Below are positions 42,047-54,444 of a stretch of DNA of 64,000 nucleotides, one piece after another. Made by a program: the position numbers and the translations under genes. Under the pieces are notes generated by a model. That model saw only the letters and a list, made by a program, of their open reading frames with translations, was not told where the DNA came from and searched no databases. Where the stretch lies: positions 1,054,001-1,118,000 of the forward strand of contig RCTD01000006.1 in NCBI GenBank assembly GCA_014898415.1, in the 5' to 3' direction. This DNA is from Stromatinia cepivora. Taxonomy: Eukaryota > Ascomycota > Leotiomycetes > Helotiales > Sclerotiniaceae. Position 1 is the stretch's first letter; each line of letters opens with the position of its first letter.

Positions 42047-44853
42047 TACAAAGCTTCAGGGGAAAAGTATTTGCGATTTCAATATGTCTTCACGTCAACC
42101 ATACCTGCCCGATTTTTACTTCAAGACTTCTATTCCTCAACACAATCAACTTCAAATACCATCACATCCAAACCCTTCTCCCCTCTTCACCCACAATCCT
42201 TCATCTCCCCCAATTCTTCAAATCCTAAAGCTTATCTCTCTCTTCATTTCCACGGGGCTATTTGCCAATGCTTGGAGTTATTCTTGGGAGCCCTTCTTTC
42301 AACCTTCTTTTGGCCCCTGTCAAGCAACTTCAAATCCTCCTGTGTGTTTCAATGCTTTCATATATCAAAATATTTTGCCCTGCATTGGCCACGCCTTTGT
42401 GATATTTATCTGCAGTTGTTTTGGAGCAAGAGGTATCTTTATGTGGTGTAATTTGTTAGTGTATGGTGTTCTTGTTGAGAGGATATGTTAGAAAGATGGA
42501 TGTGCGACCCCACCCATATCGGTGAGTTACCGCTACAGTACTTGCTCAGCAAAAGAATATTGGGCAGACTTATTTGAGGATCTTGATATTGAAAATAGGT
42601 TCGAACACTTAGGACATTGGGTAGTTATCAAGTTGAAAGTTTGCTATAATCACCTTTTCGTATCCCATCTATCCTTCAAAACCAAAAAATCAGATACATA
42701 GATATGCAACTTCTGCTCTATCAACCTTTCTCCATCCGTTCCTTCGCCCGGCTTCATATTCTTAAAAAATACCTATCTCATCTTGTAAATGCTCAATGCC
42801 AACATTCAAGATTAAATGCAGATTATCATTCTTTTTCTTTCTCTTTCCTCTCTTCCTTCCTTCCTTTCCTCCTTTCGTTCCCCGGTTCTCGATATCTCAA
42901 AATCAATATGCATAACGGGAATCGGAGAGAAAATAACTCTCGTATCAGAAGTATTAAACCAATCGATCATGCTGGATTAACTACCAGATTAAGTAAGTAC
43001 TAGGTAAGTAATAAACGAGACGCTATAGGAAGTAAATGACTGTTGTACATGTACCCAAACTGCAAATTCATGTATATATTTAAAAGAACATACAAACAAG
43101 TACAGTAAGTCTTCATATCATACGGAGAAGTGCTCGGGAATAGATTGTATGATATAACAGTTTATAATAAGTCCTCTGCAATCCCCGATTTTGATAATGT
43201 CGAGAATCGAAATAATTAAATTATGACTTCTTCTCCCTCCATGTTTTATCTTTTAACTCCCATTCTCTACAACTTATTTCACTTACTCTATCTCTTTTCC
43301 CTCTTTACCTCTATTTGTATTTTGATTCATCGCATCCCATTCCACCCCTTTCCAACTCCCCTCTCCTAACAAACCCCAAGCTCCTCCATCTTCACAAACT
43401 GATAAAATAAATTCAAAATCCCTAGACTCAAAATCTCTAGATTCAATAGTATACCGCTTACGCCCCGTTTTAAAATTTTCCCGTATACGATTTTTTTTAT
43501 AGGTATCACGAATTTCTGTGAAATTTATCATTGTCTAGATAAGTAGGAAGGTAATTAATTCATTAGGGGCGAGAGGAAGTAGTGAGGAAGGTGGGGGCTA
43601 CTAGGTAGTTGGGTTGATGTGAATCGAGAAATACTGCATACATGAAGGATATGAAGGACACTGCAACAGAGGGAAATGTAGGAAGTGATAAGTGACAAAA
43701 CTCACATGTGCATATATATACCTCGCACCTCAAAAATCCACCTCAGAACATACACGCCTCTTACTCAAGTTCCTCCCAATTACCTCTTCTACCCTCCCTC
43801 TTAACCGTTCACTTGAAATATTTCCTTCTTTTATAACTGAAAATAGTATAGCACTCTCATCCCCATCCTTATCCTCATCCTCACCCCCTTTTCTTTTCTC
43901 CCCCCCCCCTCTTTCCTTTCTTTTCCTTCTCCCCTATCCCCCTCCTCTCTCCTCTCCCTTCCCCAAAAAATCTCTTCTCCAAAATACTTCCCCATAACAT
44001 ACATCTCCACATCTCCACTACCAAACCATATACTACAAATACTCAACACTACCAAACCACACACCATCTATCCAACAAACCATCCACCACCTAACCATTC
44101 AAAACCCCCATAAACATAAACACAAATATAAAAAAAAATTCCCTCCCCCCCCCCCCCCCCCAAAAACATCCATTTTCCATCCATACACAAACTACACAGA
44201 CCCGAGTATATTCACATAAACCCAACTTATCATAAAGTTCATAAAGTATGAAGAAAATCACTAGAAGCATCACAAAAAACAAAAACAAAAAAAACGAAGT
44301 GAAGTGAGGATATTAGAGTATTGGGTGATGTGGTATTCGGGGTATTTGGTGTTTGGGGTGCAGGTATAGATAGGGCTAAGAGGAGTAAGCTTAAGTGAGA
44401 TAGATGGAGAAGAGAGGAGGGAAAAGGGAGGATTGATGGATATACTAATTACATGAGTTAAGTTTTTGGTGTGAGCGCGAAAAGGTATTTATTTCTAGAT
44501 TACAGTTTACTGCTCTGTATCTAGAATTTGTATATCATACTGCACCCCGTAAATTTAGATGATACCTCGACTCGATATATGAATACTCAATCAATAAATC
44601 ATTTCTTATTAGCGAATAGGTAGGTAAATTCTAAATGCTATATGCTATACGCCATTCACAATGCATTCTTTACCCATTTATCCCCCTATTCTCCCAATTT
44701 GCCTTCCTTCCCACCATTATACGCCCTCAAAGGATAAATAGAACGCCATCAGATGCATAAAACGCAAAAGTTTCCCACCTCAGTATCCCTCCCCATTTCC
44801 ACCTATCCCACTTCTCATTCCTGCCCTTCTAACCGATCCCCACAATTCAATCT
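42047..44853. other. Gene-poor region, second half
   Basis: About 2.8 kb. Two overlapping frames near 41919-42491 (one has two hydrophobic stretches from a Met at 42084) are possible but unsupported. 43690-44160 is C/T-rich and ends in a run of 17 C (44145-44161). The right end should be the 3' UTR of the Cdc16 gene. Confidence 0.5.
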
Positions 44854-46930
44854 CTAATCCCCATCACTAACTTCCATCAAACTAACTTCATTAACCACCA
44901 CCCTACTCCTCGACTTGCCCTTCCCTTTCATTTTACTAGGCCTTAAACTCGCCAAAACCTCATCCTTCCTCAACGATAACTCCCTCTCTATTTCATCTTC
45001 CTCCTCATCAAAAATCCTACTCCCATTAATCCCATGAATCGCAGTTTCTTCCAATGCCTTGTTAAGCAATTCAGTTGCAATTGCATCCTGAGGCGAAATA
45101 GCTAGTGCTTCATGGAACATCAAAACCGCTTCAAAAGATTTCCTCTGCTCCATTAACACCAAACCCTTTGCGCAAAAAATAGCTGGATCTTTTCCACCCT
45201 GTCGAAGGACCTCATCGAATTCTACCAATGCGGCGTCCCACTGATGAAGACGTCTATATGCATGTCCGAGGTTTGAACGAGTGGATATCCAAGCTTGTGG
45301 ATCACTATCAATTTCCTCCGCAATTTCAAGGGCTTTCCTTAGTATCAAAACGGCATCGTCGAGTCGTTCTTGGTGGTAAAATACTACTCCCATTTCATTA
45401 AGGAGTAATGGATCGGTCTTACATAATTCGTATGCTGTTTTCAAGAATTCATCGGCTAAGGTCATATTGTTTAACATGTGATTTTGCATGCCTAGAAATA
45501 GTTGAGGCAGATGAGTGCCCATGAAAAGTCGTGCCGCTGTCGAGTATGCCGAGATTGCTTGATCGTGTTCTCCTTCTGCCGCGAACGTATGGGCAAATCC
45601 AATCCAGGCAGGTCCAAAATGAGGATCCATCATACTTGCTTTGCTGAAATAACGTCGAGCTTCAGCGACTTTGTTTATGGCCAAATAATATATACCCACA
45701 GCTAACCAAGTACATGGCTCTTCTGGATGGTTATCTGCAAGGTCGTGTGATACCTATCAATATAATGTTAGCATTTATGATATGACATTACTTTATCATT
45801 TGAACGTTCTCGGAGAGGCCAGGCTATCCACCCAAGATACTTGCATAGTCCCAACCTAAGAGCCATCTTTCGAGTTGCGAATAAGAAGTCGGAAATTCCC
45901 AAGTATTCCGGAGAGATAGAAGACCATGTTACTTACTAAGAAAAGGGCATTCTTAAGTTGTAGTTCGTAAAGACATGCCAGGTGTAAAGGATATATACTA
46001 AAATTGTACTTGTCTTCCTCAAGAATAGAATTTGTGATGGCTAAAGCATCTTTGAATCTGCATTGTGTGAAAAACAGATCCGCCTTAGACAATAAAAGAT
46101 CAGGATTTGTAGCCAGATTGTAATGCGTTGATAGCGTTTCCGTCGCTGTTGTGAAAGCCGCCGGGTTTTTGTATTTCGAAAGTCGAGTAGTATAAAGCAT
46201 TTTTGTAAATTCGGCTGCCTCTTGAGAGGATGAAGTATCGTCCGCAACGGATATAGTATCAAAATCCAAGGATTCTAGGAATTGCCATTCCTCTTCTGGA
46301 GACATCAAACAGTTCTTCATGAGCTGTTCAAATGCTTCAAAGCATTGTACATCTATTCGTACCGCATCCTTATAACACTCTTTCGCCCTATCAAAAGCAT
46401 TTTGTTTGGCATAACAAAGTCCTCGTAGAAAGCACATTGCAGCTTCGAATTTGATATTTGCGGCTTCATCCTTGGCTATTTCGTCTTGCCTATGCCGACC
46501 ACTTTGTGTTGTTGATCCATTCCGGGCATGTCCTCTAGTATGTTGTAACTTCTTTCTGTTATGACCAGCCGTTGAAATTAAATGTGTAGGATTCTTCTCG
46601 CCAAGTATATTCAAGGCTTCCTCGAATCTCGACTGTTTTATTAGACAATGACCTGCAAGATACCGACAGGATGGATTTCGAGCTATTAGGTCTTGCTTAG
46701 TGAGAAAACTTTGGGCTCTGGTATAGTTTCCCGTGGAGAAATGAACCTGCGCAAGCCAAAAAGCATCTTTATCGCTCTCTATAAAGTGATTAGAACCAAC
46801 AATTAACCAGGAGGAGCATTGGAATGATTATACTTGTTATTGCTAGTAATTTATCTCCAATGAAAATTGCCGAGTCGTATTGGTGTTTATTCATAGCATC
46901 TTGCCGCCAATCTCTCAAGAATTTCTCCAT
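44854..46930 (-). CDS. CDC16: Anaphase-promoting complex TPR subunit Cdc16/Cut9 (APC6)
   Basis: Three inferred exons (46930-46834, 46778-45937, 45753-44854) give 612 residues. Joins restore conserved sequence: FIGDKLLAIT to SDKDAFWLAQVHF, and ALFL to VSHDLADNHPEEPCTWLA. The chain is almost entirely tetratricopeptide repeats: N-terminal ones (YTRAQSFL, LAGHCLIKQ), a basic low-complexity insert around residue 115 (HNRKKLQHTRGHARN), then C-terminal repeats such as FGPAWIGFAHTFAAEGEHDQA and NLGHAYRRLHQWDAAL. This layout is that of Cut9/Cdc16, a scaffold of the APC/C ubiquitin ligase that drives exit from mitosis. The tail is acidic then basic. The gene is divergent from the Yju2 gene with 432 bp between start codons. 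The 183-bp second intron is long for this window. Confidence 0.9.
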
Positions 46931-47362
46931 ATCTTATATCGTGAGTTGTGTCCATATAATCAATCCCAAGAGTTATAATAATCAATGTCAAAAAGCATAC
47001 AAAGGGAGACAAGTTTAGGTTTATTGTTTGTTTTCATAGGGAGGTAGTCGCGTGGGGGTGACGCGAGGCTGAGATATTTTACGGTTATCGGTTATCATTG
47101 ATCTTGCACGAGGCCAAGACGATAAAGACTTTAATCTTACATAATTTGCACAAAAGTCGCACAAAATTTATACTAGGCTAGACCACCCAAGTAGGCTTAT
47201 CAATGTCGATTTGATCCAAAATACTTCGCCGCCTTGTCTCTCTATTATCCATCAATTGTTTCCACTCACCAACTTCACCATCAGACCAGCCTCAATTACT
47301 TGAACTTCTGCAAATTTAATACTACGATCATAATAGGATTCATCACAGCAACTTAATTCAAG
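46931..47362. promoter_or_regulatory. Shared divergent promoter region of CDC16 and YJU2
   Basis: 432 bp between two outward-facing start codons. It must contain both promoters. GATAAAG and CGGTTATCGGTTATC runs lie near its middle; no factor site can be assigned. Confidence 0.6.
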
Positions 47363-48172
47363 ATGTCTGAACGAAAAGTTCTCACCAAATATTACCCACC
47401 CGATTTTGATCCTTCGAAGATTGTTCGATCGCGCGCTCCAAAACAAGCAGGTCCAAAAGTACAGACAGTTCGTTTGATGGCACCGTTTCCAATGAAATGT
47501 ACTGCCTGTGGAGAATATATTTACAAAGGTCGAAAATTTAATGCGCGCAAAGAAACTACAGAGGAAAAATACCTGGCTATTCCCATTTATAGATTTTACA
47601 TCAAATGTACGAGATGTTCCGGCGAAATTACTTTCAAGACAGATCCTAAAAATATGGATTATCAATGTGAGCGTGGCGCGAAACGAAATACCGAACCATG
47701 GCGTGTGAATGGAGGAGGCCTTCAAGAGAGTGATGAGGAGAGATTGGATCGTTTGGAAAGAGAAGAACAGGAGCGAGATGCGATGCAAGAATTAGAAGAT
47801 AAAACTGCAGAAGCAAAAACTGAAATGGCTGTCGCTGATGCATTGGATGAGATTCGCACAAGAAATGCAAGAAATGAACGAATCGGAAAGGATGGAACTG
47901 AAGCCACAGTGACTCGAGAAAATGTTGATTTAGAACGGGAAAGGCAAGAAAGAGAGGACGAAGAGGCAGCTCGAAGGGCGTTTTTGAGAAGACAAGAGGC
48001 TATGGAGGAGATCATAGAGGATGATACTGATGACGCGGGTGCAGGACCAGCACCAAAGATTACTAAAGAGGAGGCATCAGCGATGCCACCTCCGAGCTTC
48101 AAACGGGTTGTAAAGAAGAAAAAGGATCATGCTGCAGCATTAGGGATCAAAAAGAAGCCTTCTCTGGTTTGA
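47363..48172 (+). CDS. YJU2: Splicing factor Yju2/CWC16
   Basis: A 269-residue intronless frame. The N-terminus is the very conserved CWC16 domain: MSERKVLTKYYPPDFDP, MKCTACGEYIYKGRKFNARKE, IKCTRCSGEITFKTDPKN, YQCERGAKRN. Two CxxC pairs (CTAC and CTRC) form the zinc site. The second half is a highly charged coiled coil (many Glu/Arg), and the C-terminus is basic (FKRVVKKKKDH). Yju2 joins the Prp19-associated spliceosome around the first catalytic step and promotes branching in the nucleus. The length and start match the family. Nothing odd is seen. Confidence 0.95.
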   Translation: MSERKVLTKYYPPDFDPSKIVRSRAPKQAGPKVQTVRLMAPFPMKCTACGEYIYKGRKFNARKETTEEKYLAIPIYRFYIKCTRCSGEITFKTDPKNMDYQCERGAKRNTEPWRVNGGGLQESDEERLDRLEREEQERDAMQELEDKTAEAKTEMAVADALDEIRTRNARNERIGKDGTEATVTRENVDLERERQEREDEEAARRAFLRRQEAMEEIIEDDTDDAGAGPAPKITKEEASAMPPPSFKRVVKKKKDHAAALGIKKKPSLV

Positions 48173-49920
48173 ACGGCGTTCTCGGTTGTAACGGCAGATG
48201 ATAAATGATGGGATGTTGGATTTGATATTTGAGGGACAATGAGCGGGATTCGTAGGGGCGAAACGGCATATGCTGGCACAAGATCTACGGAGTAGTTTGT
48301 GAATCAAATATCATTTGTTCAAAATTATCAGAGACGTCAAATGTGTGTAGGCTGACTCAGTATAGATTGTTCCGGAATACACGGCTGCTCCCGTAAAAGC
48401 CGTCTCTGGGGGGGAGCGTATTGCGTCAATATGCTTATGTTTCGATATTCAGCATGCTGTGTTGACAACTTTATTCCCGACCTTTCCGCTCTTGACTGGA
48501 AAATCGCCTCCTTTACCCGCACATAGTAGGATCATCCATACTTTTTGTCTTCCGATCGAACCACCTACATGACGTCGCCCAAATTTGCTTGACTTGATCA
48601 TCAATCAATCTTCAGGGGCTGATAGAATGGATTTGTTACGCAAGTTGCAGCCCTTACTTACCAGGGAGATTTGTCATCAATAATCATTCGGGGGCCGGGG
48701 CATTCTGAAGAAGAAAAAGAAGAGATTTTTAAGCTTTGAGATCTTGCAAACATGTGGGGCTAACATCTGCGAGCGAAAGTTAAACTTAGGAAGTTCCTCG
48801 AGTATCAAACTTTAGAGTAGGTACAACAGATATCATGAACTTTAAAAGCCAATAGAGTTTATTAGGCATATTTAACCCATGGAAATACAGAATCTTTTCC
48901 ATTGGCAATGAACTTTATTTTTGATCCAATTGTCTGGATCCTACCAAGACACGTTGTAGCATTTATCAAAAGATTGATTGACTGATTAATTGATCCACTT
49001 TCTTGCGCAACAACACACTTTTCAAATCGCGGGTGTTAGTGTTTAATCGTTATCCAGGCGCGATGTGGAGTCAAGACCTCGGACGTTTTGCTGTATCTCT
49101 AATCCCCGTGCTCCGTATTAATTGGAGGCTTTGCATCTATTTCATGAATGAACGACGACATCTCCCCATCAACACCCACACCTACCAGAGATTGGAAGTG
49201 CATCTTCAAAAGTTTGGTGGTTGTGCACATCGGCTGATCGGATATGTCGGAACTTATGAAATGATACAATCTGCAACAACCAACAACGGCTATGGGACGG
49301 CTTTCTCCTAAGAACCGCCCGTGAGGACAATATGCTGCTCGTCAAAAATGAGTAATCAACTCACCGCTGAACGATCCCCTCTTGAAGCAGCCAGCATCAG
49401 CCTTTGAAAAAGATGAAGAAGATCAGATAGGGGGTGATTGGGTGGGGCTTCTTATTAGATGGATGTTTTCCGATTTACCCCTCTCATTGATCCATAGAAA
49501 CTGAGCTACGTATGTCTCAAGTATGAGAGCAAGGATACCCTTTTTTTAGCTCCAAAAAATATGGATATTTGGGCGTTTAGTCGGAACTCACAATCCATCA
49601 GATTTCCGATAACATCACTCAGACGATATCACTCGCGTGTTAGCCATTTGATTGGTCGAATAAGGGTTTGAACCTGAATATCTTAGGATGTAGGCCTCTA
49701 TCATACCCAAAGACCGAAAGAAATTATCCTTATAAAAGGGATATCCTCCTCTCAATCCCAAGTATTCTCAATCTTTTTTTTCCTTCATCATCATCATCAT
49801 CACCATCTTATTATCCTCTCACAGCTTGCAATAGACTTCAATACTACTTCCTGATTATAATCATCAATTCTGCAAATTTACCAATTCATTACTTAACTCA
49901 TTATACCTTACCACATAAAT
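48173..49920. other. Intergenic region and promoter of the A-T-R enzyme gene
   Basis: About 1.7 kb without a supported frame. A TATA element is at 49731. From 49770 to 49920 the sequence is a C/T-rich leader ending ACATAAAT directly before the ATG at 49921. Confidence 0.5.
49731..49737 (+). promoter_or_regulatory. TATA box candidate
   Basis: TATAAAA about 190 bp upstream of the start codon at 49921, followed by a pyrimidine-rich leader; position fits a TATA box with a leader of roughly 130-150 nt. Confidence 0.45.
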
Positions 49921-52900
49921 ATGGGCTCAGTTCAAAGACAAACTCCAGCTTACGGAGAGCGATTGCTGCCCGCCGTGGTCGACGAAGAGGCTGCAAACAA
50001 TCCTAATCGTATCATATTTTCATTGGCGAAAACCACAAGAGCGGTAGACGGCTTCGTTGATGTATCAAGCAAGCGCCTCGCCAATTCGATTAACAGAGCC
50101 GCTTGGTGGGTCGAAAAGTTGCTCGGAAAGGGGAAGAACTTCCCTTCAGTAGGATATGTTGGTCCCGGTCAGTCTAGAACTTTTATGCGATCATCTTGAG
50201 GCTGTGCGCTAACTATTCTAAAGTGGATCTGAGGTATCAAATCCTCACCTTGGCACTTATGAAAACTGGCTACAAGATCCTTCTCAATTCTCCCCGGAAC
50301 AGTGTCGAGGGACATCTCAATGTCATAGAAAAAGCTGAGTGTAATATTTGGTTACTACCCAGTCAAGGTACTGGAAATATCAGCGAAGTACTCAAGGTCC
50401 GCCCTATGACCGTTCTCGATTGTCCAGAACTCAACTTCTTTCTCGACGAAACTCCGGTTCCACATTATGCCTATGACAAAACATGGGCAGAGGCATCTAC
50501 TGAACCTGCTTTCGTCCTGCACACATCTGGATCAACAGGTCTTCCTAAACCTATTGTCATACGAAACGCTTTAGCTGCGTGCATCGACGCCCATCAGTTG
50601 GTAAAGTGTGTAGACGGAGAAAAACTTTCATTGAATATATGGCGAGGAACTAGACAATTTTCAACCTTTCCACCTTTCCATGCTGCTGGTATTTTCATGA
50701 ACCTTGCCAGCGCATTGTATCACGGGCTCAATATTGTACAGGCATTACCGTCAGTTCCAGTAACTTCCAATCTAGTAGACGACATGATGGAACATGCGGA
50801 CGTTTATGGCTTGATGCTTGCTCCATCAACAGTCGAAGAGTTGGCATTCTCTCCCTCGAGCCTAGAATTGATTCAAAAGAAAAACATCAAGTTTGTTGGC
50901 TTTGGTGGTGGGCCAGTCGGGCAAAAGGCTGGAGATATCATTGCCAAAATCACAACTCTTGAGAATTTTATTGGAAGCACAGAAGCTGCCCTTTTCGCAC
51001 TCATTCTCACGGAAAGAGAGGATTGGAGATACTTTAAATTTCACCCCGACAATGGTCTTAAATTCGTCGAGACAACCGACGGTCTCTATGAGATGTTTGT
51101 GATACGAGACCCAAAATTGCAAAAGTGGCAAGGGATGTTCCACACCTTCCCTGAGCTCAACGAGATCTCCACGAAAGATTTATATGAAAAACACCCCACA
51201 AAACCGGATCTTTGGGCCTGCCGGGGCAGAGCAGATGATATCATTGTGTTTTCCAACGGCGAGAAGCTAAATCCTATCACAATAGAACAGACCATCAATG
51301 AACACCCCGATGTACGCTCAGCAATGGTTGTCGGCCAGGCCCGCTTCCAACCTGCTGTTATCATTGAATTGGCTGATCCGGTGGAAGTAACCGAAGAAAA
51401 GAAACAGGACTTGATTACTCGTATTCAACCTTTCATCGATGCCGCAAACAAGGATTCGCCATCTCATGCGCAAATCAAAGATGGCTTTGTGATCTTTGCC
51501 AAACCCGGAAAGCCGTTCTTGCGCGCTGGAAAGGGTACCGTTCAACGTGCAGCAACAGTCAAGCTCTACGAGCCGGAAGTCGAAGAACTCTTCTCCAACA
51601 CAGAAGGTGGTGATGACAGTGGCCTCGAAACTGATTCTTTGGAATCGTTGACTTTTACGTTGAAGGATTTAGTCGCTAAGGTAGCTAATGTGAAGAACCT
51701 CGATGTCGACGAGGATGTTTTTGCGAGCGGATCATTTGATTCTTTGATTGTTTTTACTCTTTTGCGACAATTGCGATCAGCCTTGAAGAAGGACAATGTG
51801 GAATCCGAGAAGTTACAAGCCAGTACGATTTACAATAACCCGACTGTAAAATCTCTTGCATCGGTTCTTTACAAGCTCGCTCACCCATCGGAGAATGAAG
51901 GCGATGCTTCAAAGACAGATTTTGATGAAAGAAAGCAAATGTTTGAAAAATATGCCAAGGATTTGCCATCTAGAATTTCAGAAAATGCCGCTGAGGATTC
52001 GAATGCTAAGATTTCTGTTATCTTGACAGGAAGTACTGGTTCAATGGGTAGTTACATGCTCGATGATTTGGTCGCATTGCCTCACATCTCTAGAGTTTAC
52101 GCTCTTAATCGTGCTGTTAATGGCGAGGAAAGACAAAGAGGAGCGAGCGATAGTCATGGTCTCAAAACAGATTTCAGCAAGGTTCGATTTTTCAAAACAG
52201 ATATGTCGCAGCCACATTTTGGTCTCGATCAGGAGAAATACGATGAGCTGTTGAGTAACGCCACTCATATTATTCATAACCAATGGCAAGTTGACTTTAA
52301 CTTGAGCCTGGCTTCCTTTGAGCCTCATATCAGAGGGGTACGCAATCTCATCGACTTTGCAGCTCAAAGCAAACATAACGCTATTTTATCTTTCATTTCT
52401 TCTATTGGTGTCACCCAAGGAATTAATTGGGAGAACCCAGTTCCGGAAGCCATTATCGACGATTGGAATTCGGCAGCTATGGGTTATGGTTCCTCGAAAC
52501 TTATCTCTGAACGCCTCGTGGCTGAAGCCAAGAGTGTTAGTGGTGTTCGTACTCAGGTATTACGTGTTGGTCAAGTATCAGGTCCCGTTAAGAAGGAGAA
52601 GGGTAGATGGAATATCCAAGAGTGGTTCCCTACTGTAAGTTTCTCACCTGGCCACCAAAAAGTTACGATACTAACCTATTTTCAAATTAGATCGTCTCTA
52701 CATCACAATACATGAAATGTGTACCCAAGAACTTGGCAGTCATGAATCGCATTGACTGGGTTCCAGTCGATGTTCTCTCAAACGTCATCCTCGACCTAAC
52801 CGATCTCACCAACCCTTCCAAGCACTCAACCGACTACCCCTCTACTCCATTTTTCCATCTCGCTAACCCTACCAGCATCACATGGTCAGATATCTATCCC

Positions 52901-53164
52901 GTCCTCGTCAAGAACATTGGTCCCGAATGCGAAATCGTCGAATGGTCTGAATGGGTAGCCCGACTTCGAGCATCCGCCGAACGTGGAGAAATCAAGGAGA
53001 ATCGTGGAATTAAATTGTTGGAATTCTATGAGGGTGTCGCAAATGGATTCCCATTGGCTGTTTTGGAAACGGAGGAGACGGTGCGGAAGAGTGAGACGTT
53101 GGGAAAGTTGGGACCTGTTACGCAGGATTGGATGGAGTTGTGGATGAGACAGTGGAGTGCTTGA
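49921..53164 (+). CDS. NRPS-like adenylation-thiolation-reductase enzyme
   Basis: Three exons (49921-50167, 50224-52634, 52691-53164) give 1043 residues. The adenylation domain (~40-550) shows HTSGSTGLPKP (ATP loop), FPPFHAAGIF, FVGFGGGPV, IGSTEA and GRADDIIVFSNGEKLNP. A carrier domain follows (~570-650) with FDSLIVF, the Ser being the phosphopantetheine site. The C-terminal reductase is a Rossmann domain with LTGSTGSMGSYMLDDL (NADPH-binding), SFISSIG and the catalytic Tyr/Lys in YGSSKLISE. Enzymes of this build (A-T-R, without a condensation domain) activate a carboxylic acid, tether it and release it as aldehyde or alcohol; Lys2 and aryl acid reductases are examples. The substrate cannot be read from sequence. 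No other typical secondary-metabolism genes surround it, so a cluster is not supported. Confidence 0.92.
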
Positions 53165-54444
53165 TTATTTTATTGTGAGAAGTTGGGAAATTGGGGGTGG
53201 TAGCGGATGCATATGATAGATAGATTTGTTGTATTTTTTAGTTGGGCATTGCGAGGGCGTATTTATAGATGATTTGTAGGGTATTGGGATGGAGTAATTG
53301 TGTAATATTGGAGTTTATTTCAATAGAATCATGATATATAATATTATATAAGTTGAGTTGTGCTTTGCTTTGATGTGATGTGACAATGAATGGGCCTCGA
53401 ATTTCTACTGTAAGAATGGAGGATTAACCGAGAATTTGCCATCGGGATTAAGATATCAAAACTTCCACCCCCTCATTCCAACAATCCCAATGATTTTCTC
53501 AAATCTACATCCATCTTCCACATGACACAACATCCAATATTCCCAAACCTCAAAAAAAGAAGAAGAATGACAATACATGGCTGAATACATAGCAAATGCA
53601 CAATGTAACCATACCGCTGCAGTACAACGAGATACAATAACGGGTTCTGACCAAATTAATCATGCGATGCGCATTCAAGCAAATATAAACAGTATGCATT
53701 GTATCCATCTTTTTTGCATAAAAGAAATTACTTGGTTGGGTAGTTTCTTGAGCTGAATCGTTTTTTGACTTGATTTTTTGGCATGTTCTGTAAGTTTGAT
53801 GGATTCGGAAAGGATTTAAGATGTGAGTACAGGGTCGGGAAATGGGGGGATGGGGGGGATGGGGGGATGGGGAGATGGAGATAATTGTTGAGGTTTGAGA
53901 CACTTGTCAGGTGGATAGGAGTTCTGCTGGTAGTTGGAGTAGAGGGTTGAGGCATCGGTATTGGTTTTACTAGAGAGAGGAATTTAAATATTCGGTAGAT
54001 GATTGAGAGGATCTGCATGAGGAGCGCGGGGACGGAGCTTTCATCGCGATGAAGATATGTCGAGCGAATCATTTCATTCGTGGTTGTCTAGCATATCAGT
54101 CACACATCTGGATTCCCCTGCATATCACATATAGTAGTTCTATATGCTAATCTAAACTTCGTATTTCATTTGAATTTATGCAGCAATCGCAATTCAATAG
54201 CCAACCAGGAAAGTTCTTGCAACGTATGATTAGAGTTTGGGAGCTTCCTCAAAGGGAACTGAATGCAACCTCCGCGGGCAGGGATGACTGCACGTGCGAT
54301 ACTACTTCTGTATCCCAACCTTTTGAGGGGTAATATGGGATGGTCAAGTAGATCTTATATACTCCAGATTCTGTTTATCTTTATTTCTTCACAGTGATAG
54401 TTTTTGTGTTACTTTTTGTTGATTGCCTTTTCTGAATTCTTGGC
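53165..54444. other. Intergenic region and GH92 promoter
   Basis: About 1.3 kb. A G-rich tract (GATGGGGGGGATGGGGGGATGGGG) lies at about 53848-53875. A TATATA stretch at about 54356 is some 90 bp upstream of the start at 54445. No supported frame. Confidence 0.5.

Noticed and set aside
41919..42491. A 190-codon frame, or 135 codons from the Met at 42084, with two hydrophobic stretches
   Set aside because: A second long frame overlaps it on the same strand (41954-42451), its start region is a duplicated repeat, and no domain or coding pattern supports either.
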